Positions 51,898-59,588 of a stretch of DNA of 64,000 nt are shown here, in pieces; positions within the stretch are counted from its first letter, which is position 1, and every line of letters begins with the position of its first letter. The notes beneath the pieces are model-generated. The model had not been told where the DNA came from. It did no database searches and saw only the letters and a program-made list of their open reading frames with translations. Position numbers and translations under genes: made by a program. The DNA comes from Natronosporangium hydrolyticum (GTDB taxonomy: Bacteria > Actinomycetota > Actinomycetes > Mycobacteriales > Micromonosporaceae): contig NZ_CP070499.1 in the NCBI RefSeq assembly GCF_016925615.1, positions 620,001-684,000 on the forward strand, in the 5' to 3' direction.

Positions 51898-53175
51898 ATG
51901 CCCGCCACCTGGACCCGACGGCTGGTCGCCGCCGGACTCGCGGCCGGCCTGCTCGCCGCGGCCGCTGGCTGCGGCTCGGGCGACGACGCCGCCGATGGCG
52001 ACATCACGCTCACCGTCGGCCTCTTCGGCGACTTCGGCTTCGGTCCGCTCTACGAGGAGTATGAGCGGGACAACCCCGGCATCCAGATTGAAGAACGGAT
52101 CGCCGAGTTCGCCGACCACCACACCAACCTCACCCAGCGGCTCGCGACCGGCTCCGGTGCCGCCGACATCGAGGCGGTCGAGGTCGGCTTCATCAGCCAG
52201 TTCACCGCCGTACCCAACCGGTTCCACAACCTGCTCGACCACGGCGCGGGTGACCTGGAAGGCCGCTGGCTGGACTGGAAGTGGCAGCAGGCGCTCTCGC
52301 AGGACGGCGCCGAGTTGATCGGTCTCGGCACCGACGTCGGCGGCATGGCGATGTGCTACCGCACCGACCTGTTCGAGGAGGCCGGCCTGCCCACCGACCG
52401 GGACGAGGTCTCGGCGCTCTGGATCGACTCCTGGGGCGACTACGTCGAGACCGGCAAGGACTACCTGGCCGCCACCGATGACGACAGCTACTTCTTCGAG
52501 AGCGCCGGCAACATGTTCCGGGCGATGATCGAACAGGCCCCGGTCGGCGTCTACGACACCGACAACACGCTGCTCGTCGAGGACAACCCGGTCGTCAGCG
52601 ACGCCTGGGAGACGACCGTGGAGGCGATCGAGGCCGGCATGTCCAACCGGCTCACCGCATGGACTCCAGAGTGGACCGCCGCCTTCGGCCAGGGTACGTT
52701 CGCCACCATCATCTGCCCCGCCTGGATGACCGCGTACATCGAAGGCAACGCCCCGGACGCCGCCGGCCTCTGGGACGTCGCGGCGGTACCCGGCGGCGCC
52801 GGCAACATGGGCGGCGCGCACCTGACCCTGCCCGCCCAGGGCGACCACCCGGAAGAGGCGTACGCCTTCATCGAGTGGCTCACCGAACCCGAGCAGCAGC
52901 TGCGGGTCTTCCAGGAGACCGGCAACTTCCCCTCCACCCCGGAGCTCTACGACGACCCGGCGCTGACCGAGTTCTCCAAGGAGTACTTCAACGACGCTCC
53001 CATCGGTGAGATCTTCACCGACGCCGCCCAACAGGTGCAGCCGCAGTACCAGGGGCCGCTGCAGGGTGACGTGCTGGCCACGATCGGCCAGGGGCTGGGC
53101 CGGATCGAGGACGGTTCGCAGAGCCCGGCCGAGGCCTGGGCACAGGTCCTCTCCGACGTCGAGTCGCTGGCCTGA
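51898..53175 (+). CDS. Sugar ABC importer binding lipoprotein (family 1)
   Basis: 425 residues with AAGGAGGACC before the ATG. A lipoprotein signal ends LAAAAGC. The mature part is a family 1 sugar-binding protein: ITLTVGLFGDFGFG, YERDNPGIQIEERI and PAQGDHPEEAYAFIEWLTEP. The binding cleft would take glucan oligosaccharides, probably laminari- or cello-oligosaccharides, given the GH16 and GH1 genes. It is first in an operon with two permeases, GH1 and the LacI gene. No ATPase gene is present, so a shared MsiK-type ATPase is likely. Confidence 0.5.
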   Translation: MPATWTRRLVAAGLAAGLLAAAAGCGSGDDAADGDITLTVGLFGDFGFGPLYEEYERDNPGIQIEERIAEFADHHTNLTQRLATGSGAADIEAVEVGFISQFTAVPNRFHNLLDHGAGDLEGRWLDWKWQQALSQDGAELIGLGTDVGGMAMCYRTDLFEEAGLPTDRDEVSALWIDSWGDYVETGKDYLAATDDDSYFFESAGNMFRAMIEQAPVGVYDTDNTLLVEDNPVVSDAWETTVEAIEAGMSNRLTAWTPEWTAAFGQGTFATIICPAWMTAYIEGNAPDAAGLWDVAAVPGGAGNMGGAHLTLPAQGDHPEEAYAFIEWLTEPEQQLRVFQETGNFPSTPELYDDPALTEFSKEYFNDAPIGEIFTDAAQQVQPQYQGPLQGDVLATIGQGLGRIEDGSQSPAEAWAQVLSDVESLA

Positions 53176-53178
53176 GCC

Positions 53179-54180
53179 GTGACCACCACCCGACCTGCGG
53201 CCACGGTGCCCCCGGGCGCGCCCTCCACGGGCACGCCCGGGCGGCACCGGGGCCCGCAGGGCACCAGCTGGCAGCAGCGGCGCTACCGATGGGACGTCAA
53301 GGGTACGCCGTATCTCTACATCGCACCGTTCTTCATTCTCTTCGCGGTCTTCGGGCTCTTTCCGCTCGGCTACACCGCCTGGGTGTCGCTCCACGACTGG
53401 AGCCTGCTCTCCGACGAGCAGACCTTCGTGGGGCTCGCCAACTACCGGGAGCTGCTGACCGACGCGTACTTCTGGAACGCGCTGCGGAACACCATCTCCA
53501 TCCTGATCCTGGGCACGGTGCCGCAGCTGTTCTTCGCGCTGATCATCGCGCACCTGCTCACGATGCGACTCCGCGGCCAGACCTTCTTCCGGCTCGGCAT
53601 GCTGCTGCCGAACGTCGCCTCGGTGGTGGCGGTCGCGGTCATCTTCAGCCAGCTCTTCGGCCGCGACTTCGGGCTCATCAACTGGGTGCTGGAGTCGATC
53701 GGGGTGGGCCGGATCGACTGGCAGGCCGGCACCGCCTCGTCGCACATCGCGATCGCGGTCATGATCGCCTGGAAGTGGACCGGCTACAACGCGCTGATCT
53801 ACCTCGCCGCGATGCAGGCCGTGCCGCGCGACCTCTACGAGTCGGCCACTCTGGATGGTGCCTCGTGGTGGCGGCAGCTCACCAGCATCACCATCCCGAT
53901 GATCCGGCCCACCATCATCTTCACGGTCATCATCTCGACCATCTACGGCCTGCAGATCTTCGCCGAGCCCCAGCTCTTCGCCGGCGGCGGCCAGGACACC
54001 ATCACCGGCGGCTCCTCCCGGCAGTTCCAGACCCTCACCCTCTACCTGTACGAGCACGGCTTCAACCGCGGCTTCCAGTTCGGGTACGCCTCGGCGACCG
54101 CCTGGGTGATGTTCGGGATCATCGTGGTCGTCGCCGCCGCCAACTACCTGCTGGTACGACGGATCCGGAGCAGCGCATGA
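53179..54180 (+). CDS. Sugar ABC importer permease, MalF type
   Basis: 333 residues from a GTG three bases after the previous stop. A Pro/Arg-rich cytosolic start leads into six membrane segments, with the EAA loop at LYESATLDGASWWRQLTSIT. It forms the channel with the next permease, whose start overlaps its stop (ATGA). Confidence 0.5.
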   Translation: MTTTRPAATVPPGAPSTGTPGRHRGPQGTSWQQRRYRWDVKGTPYLYIAPFFILFAVFGLFPLGYTAWVSLHDWSLLSDEQTFVGLANYRELLTDAYFWNALRNTISILILGTVPQLFFALIIAHLLTMRLRGQTFFRLGMLLPNVASVVAVAVIFSQLFGRDFGLINWVLESIGVGRIDWQAGTASSHIAIAVMIAWKWTGYNALIYLAAMQAVPRDLYESATLDGASWWRQLTSITIPMIRPTIIFTVIISTIYGLQIFAEPQLFAGGGQDTITGGSSRQFQTLTLYLYEHGFNRGFQFGYASATAWVMFGIIVVVAAANYLLVRRIRSSA

Positions 54181-55019
54181 GTACGGTCGCCACCATCCGC
54201 CGGTACCGGCCGCCCCGGCTGGCGTACCTGACGCTGCTGGCGGTGCTGTTCTTCTCCGGCTTCCCGCTCTACTTCAGCCTGGTCGTCGCCTCACAGGACA
54301 ACTCGGCGCTGGGGCGGATGCCGCCGCCGCTGCTACCCGGCGCGAACCTGGTCGACAACGTCCGCCGCGTCTTCGAGACGGTGCCGTTCGGCGCCGCGCT
54401 GGTCAACTCGCTGATCGTCTCCGCCACCATCACCGCCTCGGTGGTGCTCTTCTCCACCCTGGCCGGGTTCGCCTTCGCCAAGCTGAAGTTCCGGGCCAGC
54501 AACACGCTGCTGCTGCTGGTGGTGGCGACCATGATGGTGCCGGCCCAGCTCGGGATCGTGCCGCTCTACCTGATGATGATCCGGTTCGGCTGGACCGACT
54601 CACTCCAGGCGGTGATCGTGCCGGCGCTGGTCAACGCGTTCGGAGTCTTCTTCATGACCCAGTACCTGCGGGAGGCGTTGCCGACCGAACTGCTGGAGGC
54701 CGGCCGGATCGACGGTGCGGCCAGCCACCGGCTCTTCTGGCATGTGGTCCTGCCGGTGGCCCGGCCGGCGGCGGCGGTGCTCGGGATGCTCACCTTCCTG
54801 ACCGCCTGGAACGACTACTTCTGGCCACTGGTCGTCCTGTCGTCACCGGACAACTACACCGTGCAGGTCGCGCTGTCGAATCTGCGCAGCGGCTACGTCA
54901 CCGACTTTTCTCTAGTATTGACCGGTACCCTGCTGGCGACTGTGCCGCTGCTGGTCGTCTTCGGGCTGCTCGGCAGGCACATCATCGGCGGCATCATGCA
55001 AGGGGCGGTAAAGGGATGA
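54177..55019 (+). CDS. Sugar ABC importer permease, MalG type
   Basis: 280 residues. Start chosen at the ATG overlapping the previous stop; an open frame before it lies inside the first permease. It has six membrane segments and the EAA loop LLEAGRIDGAASHRLFWHVV. It is the partner of the MalF-type permease. The stop overlaps the GH1 start (ATGA). Confidence 0.5.
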   Translation: MSTVATIRRYRPPRLAYLTLLAVLFFSGFPLYFSLVVASQDNSALGRMPPPLLPGANLVDNVRRVFETVPFGAALVNSLIVSATITASVVLFSTLAGFAFAKLKFRASNTLLLLVVATMMVPAQLGIVPLYLMMIRFGWTDSLQAVIVPALVNAFGVFFMTQYLREALPTELLEAGRIDGAASHRLFWHVVLPVARPAAAVLGMLTFLTAWNDYFWPLVVLSSPDNYTVQVALSNLRSGYVTDFSLVLTGTLLATVPLLVVFGLLGRHIIGGIMQGAVKG

Positions 55020-56434
55020 GCAGCAGCACACCGGCCGGACAGGTCACCGAAGAGCCGACCGTGGCGGCGAGGTTCCCGGCCCGGTTCGTCTGGGGAGCGG
55101 CGACCGCCGCGTACCAGATCGAGGGGGCGGTCGCGGCCGATGGCCGCGGACGGTCGATCTGGGACACCTTCAGCCACACCCCGGGCAAGGTCGCCGGCGG
55201 CGACACCGGCGACGCCGCCTGCGACCACTACCACCGGTACGAGCAGGACGTGGCGCTCATGGCCGAGCTGGGGCTACGGGCCTACCGGTTCTCGGTCGCC
55301 TGGCCGCGGATCCAGCCCGATGGCCGCGGCGCCAACCCGGCCGGGCTGGACTTCTACGACCGGCTGGTGGACACCCTGATCGGGCACGGCGTCGACCCGG
55401 TCGCCACGCTCTACCACTGGGATCTGCCGCAGCCGCTGGAAGACCAGGGCGGCTGGCCGGTACGCGACACCGCCTACCGGTTCGCCGAGTACGCGGCGCT
55501 CGTCCACGACCGGCTGGGGGACCGGGTCGACACCTGGATCACCCTGAACGAGCCCTGGTGCGCGGCGTTCCTCGGCTACGCCGCCGGCATCCATGCGCCC
55601 GGCCGGACCGAGCCGGCCGCCGCCTTCGCCGCGAGCCACCACCTGCTACTGGGCCACGGTGAAGCCACCGCGGCGCTGCGTGCCCGCGGCGCCGGCACGG
55701 TCGGGATCACTCTGAACCCGGCCGCGGTCCGCCCGCTCGACCCCGACTCCGAGCCGGACCAGGCCGCCGCCCGGCGGATCGACGGCCTGCAGAACCGGAT
55801 CTACCTGGATCCGCTCTTCGGGCGGGGCTACCCGGCCGACGTGCTGGCGGCGAGCCGGCGGGCCGGCGGCGAGCCGAGCTGGTTGCGCGACGGCGACGAG
55901 CAGACCATCGCCGCCCCGCTGGACCTGCTCGGCATCAACTACTACGCCCCGGCGGTGGTGACCGGCGCTCCGGGCGAGCCCGCCGCGGCCGCGTACCCAG
56001 GGTCGGACGGGGTCCGCTTCGTCCCCGCTCCCGGTCCGGTGACCATGATGGACTGGGTGGTGGAGCCGGCGAGCCTCACCGCTTTGCTGCAGCGGCTGGG
56101 GGCCGAGTACCCGCCGGTGCCGATCTGGATCACGGAGAACGGCGCCGCCTACGACGACCGGCCGGAACCGGACGGGCAGCGGGTCCACGACCCGGAGCGG
56201 ATCCGCTACCTCGACGGCCACCTGCGGGCGGTGCACCAGGCGATCGCCGCGGGGGTGGACGTGCAGGGTTACCTGGTGTGGTCGTTGCTGGACAATTTCG
56301 AGTGGGCGGAGGGGTACCGGCGCCGGTTCGGTCTTATCTATGTGGACTATGAGACCCAGGCGAGGGTGGCGAAGGACAGTGCCGGGTGGTTCCGGGACGT
56401 GATCGCCCGCGGCGGCCTGCCCGAGCCGTCGTGA
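55016..56434 (+). CDS. GH1 beta-glucosidase
   Basis: 472 residues, cytosolic, no signal peptide. It has FVWGAATAAYQIEG at the start, the acid/base in TLNEPWC (E179) and the nucleophile in ITENGAAY (E374), the full GH1 set. It would split imported beta-glucoside oligosaccharides to glucose. Coupled by ATGA to the permease and by GTGA to the LacI gene, so the whole locus is one transcript from operators 3/4. Confidence 0.5.
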   Translation: MSSSTPAGQVTEEPTVAARFPARFVWGAATAAYQIEGAVAADGRGRSIWDTFSHTPGKVAGGDTGDAACDHYHRYEQDVALMAELGLRAYRFSVAWPRIQPDGRGANPAGLDFYDRLVDTLIGHGVDPVATLYHWDLPQPLEDQGGWPVRDTAYRFAEYAALVHDRLGDRVDTWITLNEPWCAAFLGYAAGIHAPGRTEPAAAFAASHHLLLGHGEATAALRARGAGTVGITLNPAAVRPLDPDSEPDQAAARRIDGLQNRIYLDPLFGRGYPADVLAASRRAGGEPSWLRDGDEQTIAAPLDLLGINYYAPAVVTGAPGEPAAAAYPGSDGVRFVPAPGPVTMMDWVVEPASLTALLQRLGAEYPPVPIWITENGAAYDDRPEPDGQRVHDPERIRYLDGHLRAVHQAIAAGVDVQGYLVWSLLDNFEWAEGYRRRFGLIYVDYETQARVAKDSAGWFRDVIARGGLPEPS

Positions 56435-57429
56435 GCCGGCCCACGCTGGAGCAGGTCGCGCGGCGGGCCGGGGTCTCCCGCGCCACCGTGTCGCGGGTGG
56501 TCAACGGCTCCACCCGGGTCGCCGCCCCGATCCGGGAACAGGTAAACCGGGCCGTCGCCGAGCTGGGGTACGTCCCCAACTACGCCGCCCGCAGCCTGGT
56601 CACCCAACGGACCGACTCGATCGCGCTGATCCTGCCCGAGACCGCCACCAGGGTCTTCTCCGACGACCAGTTCTTCCCCGGCATCATCCGCGGCGTCAGT
56701 CAGGCGCTGGAGGCCGCCGACAAGCAGCTGGTGCTCATGCTGGTCGGGTCCCCGGCCGCGCGTACCCGCGCTGAGCGTTACACCACCGGCGGGCACGTCG
56801 ACGGAGTCCTCTTCGCCTCGGTACACGGCGCCGACCCGCTGCCCGAGCTGCTGCTCCGCACCGGGATCCCGGTGGTCTGCAACGGCCGGCCGCTGGGGCG
56901 CTCGGAGGTGCCCTATGTGGATGTCGACCAGAACGGTGGTGTGGCGCACGCCGTCCGTCACCTGCTGGACAGCGGCCGCCGGCGGATCGGCACCATCGCC
57001 GGACCGCCGGACATGGTGGCCGGCGTCGACCGGCTCGACGCCTACCGGAAGATCCTCGCCGACTCGGACCGCCGCTCGATCGTGGCGGTCGGCGACTTCA
57101 CCCGCGAATCCGGTGAGGCGGCGATGCGGCAGCTGCTCGCCGACGATCCTGGCCTCGACGCGGTCTTCGCCGCCTCCGACCTGATGGCGCACGGGGCGCT
57201 GCGGGCGCTGCGGGAGGCCGGCCGCCGGGTGCCGGAGGAGGTCGCGGTGATCGGCTTCGACGACATCGAGATGGCCCGGTACACCGACCCGCCGCTGAGC
57301 ACGGTCCGGCAGCCGATCGAACGGCTCGGCCAGACGCTCGCCGGCCAGCTGCTGCGGCTGCTGGCGGGCGAAGAGGTCGAGCCGGCGCTGGTGCTCCCCA
57401 CCGAGTTGGTGATCCGGGAGACGGGCTGA
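56431..57429 (+). CDS. LacI-family repressor of the beta-glucan locus
   Basis: 332 residues from a GTG overlapping the GH1 stop. The N-terminal helix-turn-helix is LEQVARRAGVSRATVSRVVN (residues 5-24), followed by a hinge helix. The rest is a periplasmic-binding-like sensor (IALILPETATRVF, DVDQNGGVAHA, VIGFDDIEMA). It is the obvious reader of the four GAGAGCGCTCTC sites, being encoded in the same operon. It would be released by a glucan oligosaccharide, in the way CebR answers to cellobiose in Streptomyces. The gene is self-controlled. Confidence 0.5.
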   Translation: MSRPTLEQVARRAGVSRATVSRVVNGSTRVAAPIREQVNRAVAELGYVPNYAARSLVTQRTDSIALILPETATRVFSDDQFFPGIIRGVSQALEAADKQLVLMLVGSPAARTRAERYTTGGHVDGVLFASVHGADPLPELLLRTGIPVVCNGRPLGRSEVPYVDVDQNGGVAHAVRHLLDSGRRRIGTIAGPPDMVAGVDRLDAYRKILADSDRRSIVAVGDFTRESGEAAMRQLLADDPGLDAVFAASDLMAHGALRALREAGRRVPEEVAVIGFDDIEMARYTDPPLSTVRQPIERLGQTLAGQLLRLLAGEEVEPALVLPTELVIRETG

Positions 57430-57478
57430 CCCTCGGCGCCGCCGGTCGGGGTGTCACAAACTCACGCCCGGCGGCGTC

Positions 57479-58039
57479 TTGACGGTAGGGCGCGTTCCGG
57501 TCGCGCCGCTGCCGACCGAGGGGGAAGCGATCGACCCGCACCAGGTGCTCGGAGTGGCCCCGGACGCTTCGGCGGAGCAGATCCGGGCCGCGTACCGGCG
57601 ACTCGCCCGCCAGCACCATCCGGATCTCAACCCGGACGCGGCGGCGGCCGAGTTCCGCGCCGTCGACGAGGCGTACCGCAGCCTGACCAGCGGTGGAGCC
57701 CCACCGGGCGGGGCCGCGGCTCCGCCGTCACCGGCTCCGCCCGCCGCACCGGCGGCCCCACCGCAGACGCCGGCAGCGCCGCGGCCGTCGGGTAGCAACC
57801 CGCTCGGTGCGGTCTCGATCCTGCTCCCGCTGGCGGTCCTGGTCTGCGCACCGGGTCCGCTGCTGCTCTGTGGGGTCCTGCTGGCGCCGGTCGGCGCGGT
57901 GCTCGGCCACGTGGCCCGGTGGCGCGCCCGCCGCGCCGGCCTGCCCGAGCCGGGCCTGGCGCTCGTCGGCATCGCGATCGGCTGGGGGTTGACCGTGGTG
58001 CTGATCGTCACCATCACGGTCGGGGTGATGGTCAGCTGA
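57479..58039 (+). CDS. DnaJ-domain membrane protein
   Basis: 186 residues from TTG; no strong ribosome site, so the start is uncertain. Residues about 18-70 are a J-domain with the HPD motif (ARQHHPDLNPD), which stimulates Hsp70. A Pro/Ala linker leads to two or three membrane segments (about 105-185) in a DUF4190-like arrangement. It would bring DnaK to the membrane. It stands alone. Confidence 0.5.
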   Translation: MTVGRVPVAPLPTEGEAIDPHQVLGVAPDASAEQIRAAYRRLARQHHPDLNPDAAAAEFRAVDEAYRSLTSGGAPPGGAAAPPSPAPPAAPAAPPQTPAAPRPSGSNPLGAVSILLPLAVLVCAPGPLLLCGVLLAPVGAVLGHVARWRARRAGLPEPGLALVGIAIGWGLTVVLIVTITVGVMVS

Positions 58040-58073
58040 GCCAGCAGCCGTCGCGGGCGGCGCCGGCTGACGA

Positions 58074-58736
58074 TCATCGCGGCGGGCTGACCCGATCGGC
58101 GAAGACGATCAAGTTGTCGTCGTAGCTGCTCTCGTCCGGATCGAAGTCGCCGGTGCAGGTCACGAGGCGCAGCGCGTCCCGCCCCACCGAGCCGAACACC
58201 TCGAAGGTGGGGAAGGAATCCTTCGGATGGACCTGGATCCCCGTGACCGCGTACGCGTGCACGATTCCCTGCTCATCGATGACTTCGATCCGGTCACCGT
58301 CGTTCAGTTCGGGCAGCCGGCCGAAGACACCGGGTCCATCGACCGAATCGACATGGCCCAGCAGGACGGTAGGGAGTGGATCTTCCGGCCGCCCTCCCTC
58401 CCGATACCAGGAGGCGAGAGCCGGGTCGGCAGGTACCTCGGCGGTGCCGTCCGGGCGTACCCCGAGGTGGAGCAGCTCCGACTCGACCCCGAGCGGGGGG
58501 ATCCGGAGCCGAGTCGGCGCTGGTGACAGCGCCGACCCGGCCCGACCCGCCCCCGGATCCCCCGTCGCGTGCTGACTCTGCTGCGGAACGTGCGGCTGGG
58601 AACCGCCGGGTTCCGCCGTTTCGTCAGCGGCACAGCCGCCCGCGAGGAGCAGCAGCCCGAGTAGCGACGGGGCGAGTATGCGCTCCCACCGGCGTGAGCG
58701 GGTGGGAGCGCACTGTGCGCGGCTAGTGGTGGGCAC
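58074..58736 (-). CDS. Class F-like sortase, lipoprotein-like anchor, catalytic Arg position altered
   Basis: 220 residues. The GTG start overlaps the last 14 bases of the CHRD gene, so the two are coupled. A hydrophobic stretch ends LLLLAGGC, a possible lipobox. The sortase core has LGHVDS (H128) and LVTCTGDFD (C194). The segment that in class F sortases reads SYRDN reads SYDDN (D206), so the usual transition-state arginine is missing from its place. It would join sorting signals to the cell wall, first of all that of the adjacent CHRD protein. Confidence 0.5.
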   Translation of the reverse strand: MPTTSRAQCAPTRSRRWERILAPSLLGLLLLAGGCAADETAEPGGSQPHVPQQSQHATGDPGAGRAGSALSPAPTRLRIPPLGVESELLHLGVRPDGTAEVPADPALASWYREGGRPEDPLPTVLLGHVDSVDGPGVFGRLPELNDGDRIEVIDEQGIVHAYAVTGIQVHPKDSFPTFEVFGSVGRDALRLVTCTGDFDPDESSYDDNLIVFADRVSPPR

Positions 58737-59436
58737 GGCGACGAGACAGGAACACCCCGACCGCGAGGACGGTGAGCGCGGCGGCGCCCGTGGTCGCGGC
58801 GAGCACACCACCGATCTGGGCCGGAGTCTGCTGGGCGGTCCCGCCACCCAACCCGGTGTCCATACCGCCGTGCGGCACCTGGTTCAGCTGCCCGCGTACC
58901 GCGCCATCGAGGAAGTCCGAGGTGTGGGTGTCGGCGCTGAACCGGCTCGGATCGTCTTCGATCTCCGACAGCGTGAATCCGTCGCCGGTGTCGGCGCCGT
59001 CGTCGTCCGCCACGCCGGTGGTGAAGGGCCCTTCCATGCAGCCGGAGCTGCGCAGCAGCCCATCGTCGTCTGCTTGTGGATCGGGGAAGGCCAACCGGGG
59101 CGGCCCCGGTTCGCCAGCCGGCGCGTCGTGGACGTGGGTAGCGGTGCGGGCCGGGCTCTCGAACGGCGGGTTGACGCCGTCCAGGACGATGTCCCAGCAG
59201 ATGATCTCCTGATCGCTGTTGATCCGGAGATCGAACCGCCCGGAGGCGCCGGGTTCGCCGAGCCCCTCCCCGTCGTCGCCGACGACCTCGCCGGGGGTGG
59301 CATCCACAGTAAACATACTGGTGAACTCCGCCGGCTCGGCGACCTCTTCGTCGGCGTAGGCAGCGCTACCACCGCTGAACGGCAGCGCCACGGCCGCTAC
59401 CGCAGTCCCGGTGAGCAGCTTGGCCGCTACTCTCAT
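58723..59436 (-). CDS. CHRD-domain surface protein with sorting-like tail
   Basis: 237 residues, with GGAGGGGG before the ATG. A signal peptide (1-28) is followed by a CHRD-like domain (about 35-190) with HVHDAP and TSDFLDGAVRGQL. The tail MDTGLGGGT, a membrane helix (about 205-230) and SRRRAHH resembles the sorting signals of class F sortase substrates. It sits directly before, and overlaps, the sortase gene: a substrate-enzyme pair on the cell surface. CHRD function in bacteria is unclear. Confidence 0.5.
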   Translation of the reverse strand: MRVAAKLLTGTAVAAVALPFSGGSAAYADEEVAEPAEFTSMFTVDATPGEVVGDDGEGLGEPGASGRFDLRINSDQEIICWDIVLDGVNPPFESPARTATHVHDAPAGEPGPPRLAFPDPQADDDGLLRSSGCMEGPFTTGVADDDGADTGDGFTLSEIEDDPSRFSADTHTSDFLDGAVRGQLNQVPHGGMDTGLGGGTAQQTPAQIGGVLAATTGAAALTVLAVGVFLSRRRAHH

Positions 59437-59588
59437 CGTTCCCCCTCCAGATAGCCTCGGTGACCAGCCGGCGAAGCTTCCTGACTGCTCGGCCGACCTA
59501 CCGAAGGATTCGGAGGCGGGCCGGAGAAGGATGGGTGCGGTTCGGAGACTTTCTCTGGGGGCCGGTCGTCACGCGGCCGGAGGTGGGT

